Shown here in pieces: positions 41,526 through 52,430 of a stretch of DNA of 64,000 nucleotides. The notes under the pieces are model-generated. The model was not told the origin of the DNA, did no database searches, and saw only the letters and a program-made list of their open reading frames with translations. Origin of the DNA: Rhodovulum kholense (lineage in GTDB: Bacteria; Pseudomonadota; Alphaproteobacteria; Rhodobacterales; Rhodobacteraceae); contig NZ_QAYC01000002.1 of NCBI RefSeq assembly GCF_003053725.1, positions 62,001-126,000 of the forward strand. Direction: 5' to 3'. Positions within the stretch are counted from its first letter, which is position 1. Each line of letters opens with the position of its first letter. Position numbers and translations under genes: made by a program.

Positions 41526-43499
41526 ATGCCGCAGGTCATTTCCCTGGCGTCGGCGCGCAGTCGCCGCGCGTCCTCCCCCGAGTCTGTCGCGCCTGCCCGC
41601 CCGAACGACCTGCGGCTGGGTGAATTGCTGCTGGCCTCGGGGGCGCTGTCGCCCGAGGCACTTGGCGGCGCGCTGGCCGGGCGGGCCCGGATGGAGATCC
41701 GGCTGGCCGATCTGCTGCTGGCCGAAGGTCTGGTACTGCCCGACGAGATCGACGCGACGCTGTGTCGACTGCATGGCACCGGGCGCGCCGATTTTCAGTC
41801 CTACCCGCCCGACCCCCGCCTGATCGACAGTCTCGGCCCGGCCCGCTGCCTGCGCGACGGGCTGCTGCCCTGGCGCCGGGTCGGCGGCGCCACCCTGATC
41901 GCCACCGCCCGGCCCGAACGGTTCGAGGATCACCGCGCCGACCTGCCCGCCGACCTGCAACCCGCGGTGATGGTGATCTGCCGCGAGGGCGAATTGCAGG
42001 AGGCGCTGGCCGCGCGGCGCGCACCCGCTCTGGCGCGGGCGGCGGAAACCCGGGTCGGGGCCTGGGACAGCTGCCGGTTCTGGTATCACGCGGGCCCCCG
42101 CGCCGGGGTGGCGCTGGGTCTCTCGGGCCTCGGGTTCGCCGCGCTGATCTCGCCACGGGCCGTGCTGACGCTGCTGACCCTCTGGACCGTGCTCTGGATG
42201 GTTCTGGGCACGGCGCTGAAGGCCGCGGCCGCGACCGCGCAGATCCGCGCCCTGCTGCATGCCCGGCGCCATCCGCCCTCGCCCGAACCCACCATCGCCC
42301 GGCTGCCCGCCGTGTCGATCCTGGTGCCGCTGCATCGCGAAACCGAACTGGCGCCCCGGCTGATCGCCCGGCTGGCGCGGCTCGATTATCCGCGCGCCTT
42401 GCTTGACATCTGCCTGGTCACTGAGGCCGACGACAGTGACACGCGCGGCATGCTCGACCGCACACGCCTGCCGCCCTGGATGCGCTGCCTGACCGTGCCC
42501 AAGGGGCAGCTGAAGACCAAGCCGCGTGCGCTGAACTATGCGCTGGAATTCTGCCGCGGGTCGATCATCGGGGTCTACGACGCCGAGGACGCCCCCGCCC
42601 CGGACCAGATCCGCCGGATGGTCGCGCAGTTCCACAGCCGGGGCCCCGAGGTCGCCTGCCTGCAAGGCGTGCTCGATTTCTACAACTCCCGGGCCAACTG
42701 GCTGGCGCGCTGTTTCACCGCCGAATATGCCGCCTGGTTCCGGGTGATCCTGCCCGGGCTCGCACGGCTTGGCGTGCCGGTGCCGCTGGGCGGCACGACG
42801 CTGTTCTTCCGGCGCCCCGCGCTCGAGGCCCTGGGCGGCTGGGACGCCCATAACGTCACCGAGGATGCCGATCTGGGCATCCGTCTGGCCCGCCACGGCT
42901 ACCGCACCGAATTTCTCGACAGCGTCACCGAGGAAGAGGCCAATTGCAGCGCCTGGCCCTGGGTGCGGCAACGCTCGCGCTGGCTCAAGGGCTACGCCAT
43001 GACCTGGACCACCCACAGCCGCCGCCCCGGCCAGTTGCTGCGCCAGCTTGGCCCCTGGGGCACCTTCGGGATGCAGGTGATGTTTCTGGGCACGCTCACG
43101 CAATTCGTCTTTGCGCCGCTCTTGTGGTCGTTCTGGCTGGTGCCGCTGGGGCTGCCGCATCCGCTGACCGCGACGCTGACGCCGACCGGTCTTGCGGTGC
43201 TGTTCGCGCTTTTCATCGCCGCCGAGGCCGTCAACCTGGCCATCGGTGCGCTGGGACTGGCGCGGGCGGGCAAGCCCGGGCTTATCCCGTGGCTGCCGAC
43301 GCTGCATCTTTACTTCCCGCTGGCCTCGCTCGGGTCCTACAAGGCGCTCTGGGAAATGGCCGTGCGGCCGTTCTACTGGGACAAGACCCGGCACGGGCTG
43401 CATGAAGACGAGGCGCGCCGCGCCGCCGAAATCATGGCCGAGGCCCGGCCACACAGCCCCGAGGGTCAGCCCTCGGCCAGCATCGCATCGGCGTCGTGA
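41526..43499 (+). CDS. Glycosyltransferase family 2 fused to an MshEN-like domain
   Basis: A 657-residue membrane glycan synthase. Residues about 28-115 look like an MshE N-terminal (GSPII_E-N) module: RLGELLLASGALSPEALGGAL, then RLADLLLAEGLVLPDEIDATL. Two hydrophobic helices follow (about 195-235). The GT2 domain (about 260-500) has VSILVPLHRE, DAEDAP (nucleotide-sugar Asp), TEDADLGIRL and QRSRWLKGY, then more membrane helices to the end. MshEN modules bind cyclic-di-GMP in other proteins, so regulated exopolysaccharide or glucan synthesis is likely. Its 3' end overlaps the convergent GntR gene by 34 bases. Confidence 0.88.
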   Translation: MPQVISLASARSRRASSPESVAPARPNDLRLGELLLASGALSPEALGGALAGRARMEIRLADLLLAEGLVLPDEIDATLCRLHGTGRADFQSYPPDPRLIDSLGPARCLRDGLLPWRRVGGATLIATARPERFEDHRADLPADLQPAVMVICREGELQEALAARRAPALARAAETRVGAWDSCRFWYHAGPRAGVALGLSGLGFAALISPRAVLTLLTLWTVLWMVLGTALKAAAATAQIRALLHARRHPPSPEPTIARLPAVSILVPLHRETELAPRLIARLARLDYPRALLDICLVTEADDSDTRGMLDRTRLPPWMRCLTVPKGQLKTKPRALNYALEFCRGSIIGVYDAEDAPAPDQIRRMVAQFHSRGPEVACLQGVLDFYNSRANWLARCFTAEYAAWFRVILPGLARLGVPVPLGGTTLFFRRPALEALGGWDAHNVTEDADLGIRLARHGYRTEFLDSVTEEEANCSAWPWVRQRSRWLKGYAMTWTTHSRRPGQLLRQLGPWGTFGMQVMFLGTLTQFVFAPLLWSFWLVPLGLPHPLTATLTPTGLAVLFALFIAAEAVNLAIGALGLARAGKPGLIPWLPTLHLYFPLASLGSYKALWEMAVRPFYWDKTRHGLHEDEARRAAEIMAEARPHSPEGQPSASIASAS

Positions 43500-44137
43500 C
43501 GCAGCCGCGTCTCGAACGCGATCGAGATATGCCGCTTGAGCGCATCATAGGCCGCATCGCCGTCGCCCGCTTCGATGGCGCCGACGATGGCGTCATGCTC
43601 GGCCAGCGCATCTCGCCCCCGCCCCTCGACCGCCAGCGAGGTCGTCGCCATCAGCGCCATGGTCCGATGCACCAGATCGAGCTGCTGCACCAGATAGCGG
43701 TTGTGCGAGGCCAGATGGATCTGCTTGTGGAACCGCCGGTTCGCCCGCGCCAACGCGGCCGGGTCGTTCAGCAACTTGAAATCGTCCTCGACCATGGCGC
43801 GCAGCACCCGGGTCTCCTCGGCGGTGGCGTGCCGCGCCGCCAGCCGCGCCGCCAGCCCCTCGAGCTCGGCCCGCACCACGTAAAGCTCGGCCATCTGATC
43901 ATGGGTCAGCGAGGCCACGATCAGGCTGCGCCCGTCGCGCGACAACAGCGACTGGGTTTCCAGGCGCTGCAGCGCCTCGCGGATCGGCGTGCGCGACACA
44001 CCGAAGCGTTCGGCCAGCTCGCTCTCGACAAGCCGGTCCCCGGGACGATAGACACCGACGTCGATCGCCTCGAGAATCAACTCGTAGGCATCCTTTTGTG
44101 CGGGTCTGACGTCCTTCATAACCATGGGCTCCTGCAT
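43466..44137 (-). CDS. GntR-family (FadR subgroup) transcriptional regulator
   Basis: A 223-residue regulator. The winged helix-turn-helix at about residues 15-75 contains GDRLVESELAERFGVSRTPIREALQRLE, the GntR signature. The C-terminal all-helical FCD domain holds ligand or metal residues (ANRRFHKQIHLASHNRYL near residue 130 and AEHDAIVGAIEAGD near residue 178, with the His set typical of metal-binding FadR members). A near-palindrome just upstream of the start is a candidate operator. Its targets are not evident; it is divergent from a nucleotidase gene. Confidence 0.9.
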   Translation of the reverse strand: MQEPMVMKDVRPAQKDAYELILEAIDVGVYRPGDRLVESELAERFGVSRTPIREALQRLETQSLLSRDGRSLIVASLTHDQMAELYVVRAELEGLAARLAARHATAEETRVLRAMVEDDFKLLNDPAALARANRRFHKQIHLASHNRYLVQQLDLVHRTMALMATTSLAVEGRGRDALAEHDAIVGAIEAGDGDAAYDALKRHISIAFETRLRHDADAMLAEG

Positions 44138-44140
44138 ACG

Positions 44141-44152
44141 ATGGTAGACAAT
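44141..44152. promoter_or_regulatory. Candidate GntR operator
   Basis: Read on the minus strand, ATTGTCTACCAT resembles the FadR-subgroup pattern ATTGT-N-TACAAT with two mismatches in the second arm. It is four bases from the GntR start codon, which would suit autorepression, and lies in the 89-base gap shared with the nucleotidase gene. Confidence 0.4.
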
Positions 44153-44226
44153 AGGACTCCGAGGCCGGGCAAATCAAGTCCTCCTCCTTGTGCCGATTGC
44201 CGCAGATCCCTATCCAAAGGCGCATG

Positions 44227-44889
44227 ATGCCTAAAGATTTCTCGAACCTGAGCGGCTGGGTCTTCGATCTGGACAACACACTGTATCCGCCCGAAATACG
44301 ACTTTTCGACCAGATCGAGGTCCGGATGACCGCCTTCGTCATGGAGACGCTGGGCGTGGCCGAGCCCGAAGCCAACCGCCTGCGCAAAAGCTACTGGGCC
44401 GAATTCGGGACGACTCTGGCCGGGCTGATGGCGCTGCACGGGGTCGAGCCAGGTCCCTACATGACCCGCGTCCACGACATCTCGCTGGACCAGATCCGGC
44501 CCGACCCGGACCTGCGCGCGGGCATCGCCGCCCTGCCGGGGCGCAAGATCGTGCATACCAATGGCTCGGCGCCCTATGCCGAACGGGTGCTGGCGGCGCG
44601 CGGGCTCGACGGCGTGTTCGACGCGGTCTTCGGGGTCGAACATGCGGGCTACATCCCCAAGCCCCGGCGCGAGGCCTTCGAGACGGTCGCGGCACTTGGC
44701 GGCATCGTCCCGGGCGAGGCCGCGATCTTCGAGGACGATGCCCGCAACCTGGCCGAACCCTGCGCCATGGGCATGCGCACCGTGCATGTGGCCCCGGTCC
44801 GCGAGGACGCGGTCCATATCCACCACCATACCGACGACCTGACGGCCTTTCTCGGACACCTGTGCCGCCTTTGGTCGGCCTTGCCTTAA
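44227..44889 (+). CDS. HAD-family pyrimidine 5'-nucleotidase
   Basis: A 220-residue HAD hydrolase of the pyrimidine 5'-nucleotidase (SDT1-like) group. The nucleophile motif is VFDLDNTLYPP near residue 12. Motif II is KIVHTNGSAPYAERVL near residue 108. Motif III/IV is KPRREAF near residue 144 then IFEDDARNLAEP near residue 168. Two in-frame ATGs occur at 44224 and 44227; I prefer the second because its spacing to the AAAGG site is better. Probably dephosphorylates pyrimidine nucleotides or a related phosphate metabolite in the cytosol. Confidence 0.88.
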   Translation: MPKDFSNLSGWVFDLDNTLYPPEIRLFDQIEVRMTAFVMETLGVAEPEANRLRKSYWAEFGTTLAGLMALHGVEPGPYMTRVHDISLDQIRPDPDLRAGIAALPGRKIVHTNGSAPYAERVLAARGLDGVFDAVFGVEHAGYIPKPRREAFETVAALGGIVPGEAAIFEDDARNLAEPCAMGMRTVHVAPVREDAVHIHHHTDDLTAFLGHLCRLWSALP

Positions 44890-44968
44890 ACACCATTGTA
44901 TGCGACGGGATGCCGCGTGGGGCATCCGCGACCGGCCCCCATATCGGGAGCATCCAAGGGAGAATCGC

Positions 44969-45223
44969 ATGACATCGGAAACGTCCGTCGAACCCACCGA
45001 AACGCCGCGCTGGCTGCGCATCTTCTATGCCATTCCGGTGATCGGCTGGATCGCCCGCGACCTGAATGAAGGCGACGCAGACAACGTCTGGTATCTGGTC
45101 GGCGGCGGCGTCTGCCTGTGGATCGTCGCGATCCTGCAATGGGGCGTGCTGGGCCTCTACCTGCCCGCGGTCGTCGCGACCTGGATCTGCCTCGGGATGC
45201 TGATCTGGATCAGCCGCGGCTGA
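44969..45223 (+). CDS. Small two-helix membrane protein
   Basis: An 84-residue protein starting behind AAGGGAGA. It has hydrophobic helices around residues 40-58 (WYLVGGGVCLWIVAILQW) and 62-80 (LYLPAVVATWICLGMLIWI), and an earlier short amphipathic stretch (LRIFYAIPVIGWIARDL). It is 79 bases downstream of the nucleotidase and may be cotranscribed. No function is recognised. Confidence 0.8.
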   Translation: MTSETSVEPTETPRWLRIFYAIPVIGWIARDLNEGDADNVWYLVGGGVCLWIVAILQWGVLGLYLPAVVATWICLGMLIWISRG

Positions 45224-45282
45224 GCAACGTCCTCTTGGACCCCGGAGGCCAGCAGGCTATCTGAGGATCAGGAGGCACCCAG

Positions 45283-46485
45283 ATGACGCGCATTTCCACC
45301 GATATCCTGATTTCCGGCGGCGGCGTCGCCGGACTGACCGCCGCGGCGCTGTTCGGCACCGAGGGCTATTCCGTGATCTGCGTGGACCCCGCTCCGCCGG
45401 TCACCGAGGAAACCGCCGAGGGCGCCGACCTGCGCAGCACGGCCTTCCTGCAACCCTCGCTTGCCGTGCTGAAGGCCGCCGGGCTCTGGGACCGGCTGGC
45501 GCCCTTCGCGACCGACCTGCAGGTGATGCGGATCGTCGATGCCGGTGGCAAGATCCCCTCGCCGCGCATCACCCGCGATTTCAACGCGACCGACGTGTCG
45601 GACCTGCCCTTCGGCTGGAACCTGCCCAACTGGCTGTTGCGGCGCGAGATGGTGCGGCGGCTCGAAGGCCTGCCCAATGTCGATTTCCGCCCCGGCACCG
45701 CCACCACCGGGGTGCTGACCCGCGACACCGAGGCGCTGGTCGATCTCAGCGACGGCACGAAGGTTTCGGCCCGGCTGCTGATCGGCGCCGACGGGCGCAA
45801 TTCGCCCGTTCGCGAATCGCTGGGGATCGGCGTGCGCACCATGCGCTATGGCCAGAAGGCCCTGGCCTTCGCCGTCACCCATCCCGAGCCCCATGGCAAT
45901 GTCTCGACCGAGATCCACCGCTCGGGCGGACCGTTCACGCTGGTGCCGCTGCCCGACCGCGACGGCCGGCCCTGTTCGGCCATCGTCTGGATGGAACGCG
46001 GCCCCGAAGCGCTGCGCCTGGCCGCCCTGCCCGAGGCCGAGTTCAATGCCGAGATGACCGCCCGGTCGGGCGCGATCTACGGCCCCTTGCGGCTGGAAAC
46101 GCGACGCACCGTCTGGCCGATCATCAGCCAGGTCGCGCACCGCATGTCCGGGGAACGCACCGCGCTGATCGCCGAGGCCGCGCATGTGATGCCACCGATT
46201 GGCGCGCAGGGCCTGAACATGAGCCTCGCCGATCTGCGCGTGCTGCTGGACCTGTGCCGCGCCGCGCCGAACCGGATCGGCGAAGAGCCGATGCTCGATC
46301 TCTATCACCGCCGCCGCCACCCCGAGGTGCTGGCCCGCGTGACCGGCATCGACATCCTGAACCGTGCCTCGATGCAATCGGCACAGCCGCTGCGCGATCT
46401 GCGGGCGGCGGGCGTGGCCAGCCTTTACGCGCTGAAACCGGTGCGCAGGACACTGATGCGGCTGGGCATGGGTGCGCGGGGGTAA
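45283..46485 (+). CDS. UbiH/UbiF-family FAD-dependent ubiquinone hydroxylase
   Basis: A 400-residue flavin monooxygenase. It has the dinucleotide fold LISGGGVAGLTAAALFG near residue 9 (a Gly-rich GxGxxG variant), the GADGRNSPVRESLGI DG motif near residue 168 and the second FAD motif near residue 300 (LIAEAAHVMPPIGAQGLNMSLADL, where the usual GD is EA). It uses O2 to hydroxylate the ubiquinone ring and is the aerobic counterpart of the UbiTUV proteins. Which ring position it acts on cannot be told, so no specific symbol is given. Confidence 0.88.
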   Translation: MTRISTDILISGGGVAGLTAAALFGTEGYSVICVDPAPPVTEETAEGADLRSTAFLQPSLAVLKAAGLWDRLAPFATDLQVMRIVDAGGKIPSPRITRDFNATDVSDLPFGWNLPNWLLRREMVRRLEGLPNVDFRPGTATTGVLTRDTEALVDLSDGTKVSARLLIGADGRNSPVRESLGIGVRTMRYGQKALAFAVTHPEPHGNVSTEIHRSGGPFTLVPLPDRDGRPCSAIVWMERGPEALRLAALPEAEFNAEMTARSGAIYGPLRLETRRTVWPIISQVAHRMSGERTALIAEAAHVMPPIGAQGLNMSLADLRVLLDLCRAAPNRIGEEPMLDLYHRRRHPEVLARVTGIDILNRASMQSAQPLRDLRAAGVASLYALKPVRRTLMRLGMGARG

Positions 46486-46491
46486 GCGCGC

Positions 46492-46950
46492 CTAACCCAG
46501 CGGCCCCGGCAGGCGTTCCTCGCTGAGGATCACGTTGGCCTCGACATTGCCGACGCCGGGCAGGGTCATGATCCGGCGCCGCAGCACCCGCTCGAAATCG
46601 GGCAGGTCGCGGGCCACCACCTTCAGCCGGTAGTCGAACAGCCCCAGCACGTGCTGCACCGTCTGGACCTCGGGGATCGCGGTCACGGCGCGCTCGAACT
46701 GTTCCAGCCCGACCCGGCCCTTGGTGGCCAGCTTGACGCCCAGAAACACGCTGACCGAAAAGCCCAGCGCCTCGGCGTCCAGCACCGCCCGGCGCCCGGC
46801 GATGACCCCCGCCTCTTCCAGCCGGCGGATCCGCCGCCAGCAGGCCGGCTGGCTCAACCCGAAGCGGCGCCCCAGCGCGCCCGCGCTTTGCGTGGCATCC
46901 TCGGCCAGCGCACGCAGGATCCTGCGGTCGGTATCGTCCAGTTCGATCAC
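46492..46950 (-). CDS. Lrp/AsnC-family transcriptional regulator (second of a pair)
   Basis: A 152-residue regulator with an N-terminal helix-turn-helix (LDDTDRRILRALAEDATQSAG, then GLSQPACWRRIRRLEEAGVI) and a C-terminal RAM/ACT-like domain (VQTVQHVLGLFDYRLKVVARD). Its start overlaps the stop of the adjoining Lrp gene as ATGA, so both proteins are made from one message and may form hetero-oligomers. It ends seven bases after the convergent hydroxylase gene. Confidence 0.9.
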   Translation of the reverse strand: MIELDDTDRRILRALAEDATQSAGALGRRFGLSQPACWRRIRRLEEAGVIAGRRAVLDAEALGFSVSVFLGVKLATKGRVGLEQFERAVTAIPEVQTVQHVLGLFDYRLKVVARDLPDFERVLRRRIMTLPGVGNVEANVILSEERLPGPLG

Positions 46951-47411
46951 AGCGGCAGCGCCTCGGCGCGCTTGATGTCGGCCACATGCATCAGCGCCTC
47001 GATATCGGCGATATGCGGCAGGGTGAGGATGCGGGTGCGGTAGAGTTCCTGATAATGCGCCATGTCGCGCGCGAGGATGTTCAGCCGCACATCGACCCGG
47101 CCCAGAAAGGTCTGGATCTCGCGCACCTCGGGCACCTCGCGCGCCGCCGCAACGAATTCGTCGAAGGCGCGGGGATTGGTCTTGTCGAGCGAAAAGCGCA
47201 GGCTGACCTCGACCGAATAGCCCAGCGCCCGCCAGTCGATCACTGCCTGGATGGCCTTCAATGCCCCCTTGGCGCGCAGCTTTTCCAGCCGCCGCCAGCA
47301 GGTCGCGGTGGTCAGCCCGGCCCGATCCGCCAGATCGGCGGTCGAGAGCCCAGGCTCGGCCTGCAGATAGCGCAGCAGGCGGCGATCGGCATCGTCCAGT
47401 TGAATGATCAT
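46947..47411 (-). CDS. Lrp/AsnC-family transcriptional regulator (first of a pair)
   Basis: A 154-residue regulator: helix-turn-helix LDDADRRLLRYLQAEPGLST with GLTTATCWRRLEKLRAKGAL, then the ligand-sensing domain with VREIQTFLGRVDVRLNILARD. It is divergent from ilvC across 126 bases. Lrp proteins sense branched-chain or other amino acids, so ilvC is a natural target, by inference from position only. The paired second regulator is similar in length and layout, which suggests an old duplication. Confidence 0.9.
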   Translation of the reverse strand: MIIQLDDADRRLLRYLQAEPGLSTADLADRAGLTTATCWRRLEKLRAKGALKAIQAVIDWRALGYSVEVSLRFSLDKTNPRAFDEFVAAAREVPEVREIQTFLGRVDVRLNILARDMAHYQELYRTRILTLPHIADIEALMHVADIKRAEALPL

Positions 47412-48560
<1,149 letters not shown>

Positions 48561-48585
48561 GCCCGTCCCTCTCGGATACGGCAAA

Positions 48586-48613
48586 AAGGGCCCCGGATTT
48601 CTCCGGGGCCCTT
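48586..48613 (+). terminator. Terminator of ilvC
   Basis: A perfect 12-base stem (AAGGGCCCCGGA/TCCGGGGCCCTT) with a four-base loop lies 26 bases after the ilvC stop. An A run on its upstream side would give T residues for minus-strand transcripts, so it may also end the small membrane-protein gene that converges on it. Confidence 0.8.
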
Positions 48614-48644
48614 CGCGTTTCCCTGTCCTGACAGGCAGCCGGGA

Positions 48645-48836
48645 TCACGGCGCGCCCTTGCCGTCGCTCCGGGTGCTGGGCGCGTCCGCGGCCAGCGTGC
48701 TCTTGGGGGCATCCGGGTCGGCCTTGCGCGCCTCTGTCCGGCGCTTGCTGACCCAGGCGAAGACCACAACGGCGCAAAGCGTCCCGAGGGCAAGATTTGC
48801 GATCAGGGACGTGGCGTCCATGGATGAAGCGTCCAT
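48645..48836 (-). CDS. Single-helix small membrane protein
   Basis: A 63-residue protein starting at an ATG behind a strong AAAGGAGAG site. One hydrophobic helix (LIANLALGTLCAVVVFAWV, residues 11-29) is followed by a basic KRRTEARK stop-transfer segment and a Ser/Asp/Ala-rich cytoplasmic tail. No family is known to me. It converges on ilvC. Confidence 0.7.
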   Translation of the reverse strand: MDASSMDATSLIANLALGTLCAVVVFAWVSKRRTEARKADPDAPKSTLAADAPSTRSDGKGAP

Positions 48837-48955
48837 ACGGGCTCTCCTTTAAGACTGCGGGCGCATCTGATTGCGCCCGCTTCCAAAGACCCAACGGTTC
48901 GGGGCTGAACGCGTTCCTTGCCGCTTTTTCCCGGGGGACCGGCCGCGCGGAAGGG

Positions 48956-50321
48956 TCAGACCCCGGCAAGGCCCGCCGCGCCCTTCGCCGCCACCGCCTC
49001 GACCGCATGCACCACCCCCTCGACGACGTCCGTCAGGAGCGTGTCATCCTCGCACTCGGCCATGACCCGGATCAGCGGCTCGGTCCCCGACTTGCGGATC
49101 AGAAGCCGCCCATGCCCGTCCAGCCGGTGTTCGGCCTCGGCGATGGCGGCCTTGACCGGTGCGCTGCCCAGCGGGTCGGCCCCGGCGGCATAGCGCACGT
49201 TCTTCAGCAGCTGCGGCACCCGGTCGAAGCGGCGCGCGAGATCCGAGGCAGATCGCCTGGTCTCGACCATCGCCGCGAGGAATTGCAGCCCCGCCAGCAG
49301 CCCGTCGCCGGTGGTGCAGTAATCGGTCATCACGATATGGCCCGACTGTTCGCCGCCGAGGTTCCAGCCGCCCTTGCGCATCGCCTCGACCACATAGCGG
49401 TCGCCCACCGCGGTGCGCTCAAGCCGAAGCCCCTGCGCCTCCAGATGCCGCTCGAGCCCCAGATTGGACATCACCGTCGCGACCAGCGTGCCATCGCGAA
49501 GCCGCCCCTGCGCTGCCCAGCGCTCGGCGAACAGAGCCATGATCTGGTCGCCATCGGCCACCGCCCCGGTCTCGTCGATGATCATCACCCGATCAGCATC
49601 GCCGTCGAGGCAGATCCCCAGATCGGCGCCATGGGCCACCACCGCGGCCGCCGCGGTATCGGGATGGGTCGAGCCGCATTTCTGGTTGATGTTGAACCCG
49701 TTCGGGTCGGTGCCGACATGTACCACCTCGGCGCCCAGTTCCCACAGCACGGTCGGGGCCACCCGGTAGGCCGCCCCGTTGGCGCAATCGACGACGACCT
49801 TCAGCCCGTCCAGCCGAAGCCCGTGCGGGAAGGTCGTCTTGAGAAATTCCGCATAGCGCCAGAGCCCGTCGTCGATCCGCTTGGCGCTGCCGATATTGGC
49901 GGGCTGGCTCAGCGCGATCTCGCCTTGCAGGATCGCCTCGATATCGGCTTCGGCCTCGTCCGACAGCTTGAAGCCCGAGGGGCCGAAGAACTTGATGCCG
50001 TTGTCTTCATGCGGGTTGTGGCTGGCCGAGATCATGATGCCGAGATCGGCGCGCATCGACTGGGTCAGAAAGCCCACGGCCGGCGTCGGCACCGGCCCCA
50101 GCAGCAGCACATTCATGCCGGTCGAGGTCAGCCCCGCCGTCAGCGCGGTTTCCAGCATGTAGCCCGACCGGCGCGTGTCCTTGCCGATCACCACCCGGTG
50201 CCGGTTCAGCCCGTCGGTGCGGAAATAGCGGCCCGCCGCCTGGCCCAGCCGCAACGCCATGTCGGGCGTCATCGGATGGTTGTTGGCGCGGCCGCGCACC
50301 CCGTCGGTGCCGAAGATCTGT

Positions 50322-50329
<8 letters not shown>
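48956..50329 (-). CDS. glmM: Phosphoglucosamine mutase
   Basis: Converts glucosamine 6-phosphate to glucosamine 1-phosphate for peptidoglycan and LPS precursors. The 457-residue protein has the [11 protein letters not shown] start, the phosphoserine loop [20 protein letters not shown] near residue 97, the Mg site [11 protein letters not shown] near residue 240 and the phosphate-binding [12 protein letters not shown] near the C-terminus. Its start overlaps the folP stop by eight bases, the conserved folP-glmM arrangement. The N-terminal frame extends upstream inside folP but is not needed. Confidence 0.96.
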
Positions 50330-51341
<1,012 letters not shown>

Positions 51342-51380
51342 GGGCCGTTGATCTGCCAACGGGCGCCGCTTGGCAAGCCG

Positions 51381-52331
51381 TCAGATCACGGTCCCGACCG
51401 CCCCGGGCGGGACATAGCGCACGTCAAGCCCGCGCGCGTCGTGTTCGGGCACATCCTCGCCGATCACCAGCACCTGCTCGGCATGAAGGCCCGCGGCGAA
51501 CCACAAGGCCAGCGCCAGCGCGTCGCGCGGACTGGCCGAGGGGCTTTCGACCGCATCCAGCACGATCTTCGAGGGCGCCCAGACGCTGATCTGGCGATGC
51601 TTCATCGCCCAGTCGATCTCGGTCCGGCTGCCGCGCACCACACAGCGCGGATCGCGCCCGGCCAGCACCCAGGCATTCTGTTCGATGGCCAGCAGGTCGA
51701 TCCGCCGCTGGGCCAGCGGCACCGCCGCACGCGGCGCGGGCGCGTCGGCCGCGCCGACGCACAGCACGAGCGGCCGGTCCCCGGCCTGCCAGCGGTCGAG
51801 CCAGCGGGGCAGATCGGGCGCAGCCAGCGCGGCATTCGTGAGAAAGACAACCAGCGGCACCAGGGCCGGTTCCGGCTCGGGCGCGACGGGCACAGGCCGG
51901 GGCTGGTCAGGCGCGCGGTCGCGCACGATCTCGACGCCCAGCGCCCCCGGACCGCGGTCGAGTTTCTCGATCCGCACGAAGGCCCGCATCGCCTGCGGTG
52001 CGACCAGGATGCGCTCGGCGATCCGCTCGGCCAGCGTCTCGAGCAGGTTGAGCCGTTCCGAGGACAGCTCGGCCGCGATGGCGTCGGCGATCAGGTCATA
52101 GGACAGCACCCGGTCGACATCGTCCTCCAGCGGCGCGGGATTGGGCCGGACCTCGACCACCACGTTGAAGCGCACCCGCTGGGTCGAGCCGCGTTCGGCC
52201 TGAAAGGCGCCGATCTCGACCGCCACCACATGATCGCGCAGCGAGATCCGGTCGCGCAGCGGGCGCTCCGGGGTCATCGCTTCGGCCCGTTCGGACGGGT
52301 GGGCGAAGGCAAGGCGGATGTCATCGGTCAT
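51381..52331 (-). CDS. folB: Dihydroneopterin aldolase with long C-terminal extension
   Basis: A 316-residue protein. Residues about 25-135 are a FolB domain (ISLRDHVVAVEIGAFQAERG, RVRFNVVVEV, LSYDLIADAI, LLETLAERIAERIL and VRIEKLDRGP), which cleaves dihydroneopterin in folate synthesis. Beyond a Pro-rich hinge (PDQPRPVPVAPEPEPALVPL) lies an extra 165 or so residues unlike FolB, including LVLCVGAAD, SVWAPSKIVLDAV and EQVLVIGEDVP. The extension is of unknown function. The gene is 39 bases upstream of folP. Confidence 0.85.
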   Translation of the reverse strand: MTDDIRLAFAHPSERAEAMTPERPLRDRISLRDHVVAVEIGAFQAERGSTQRVRFNVVVEVRPNPAPLEDDVDRVLSYDLIADAIAAELSSERLNLLETLAERIAERILVAPQAMRAFVRIEKLDRGPGALGVEIVRDRAPDQPRPVPVAPEPEPALVPLVVFLTNAALAAPDLPRWLDRWQAGDRPLVLCVGAADAPAPRAAVPLAQRRIDLLAIEQNAWVLAGRDPRCVVRGSRTEIDWAMKHRQISVWAPSKIVLDAVESPSASPRDALALALWFAAGLHAEQVLVIGEDVPEHDARGLDVRYVPPGAVGTVI

Positions 52332-52430
52332 CGGGCTCTCCGGCAAACTGGCCTTGTTCATAGGCGGAAACGGGCCCGGCGAACACCCCGCGGGCGTCCT
52401 GTCAGCGAGCGGATGCGACCGCCGCCGAGG

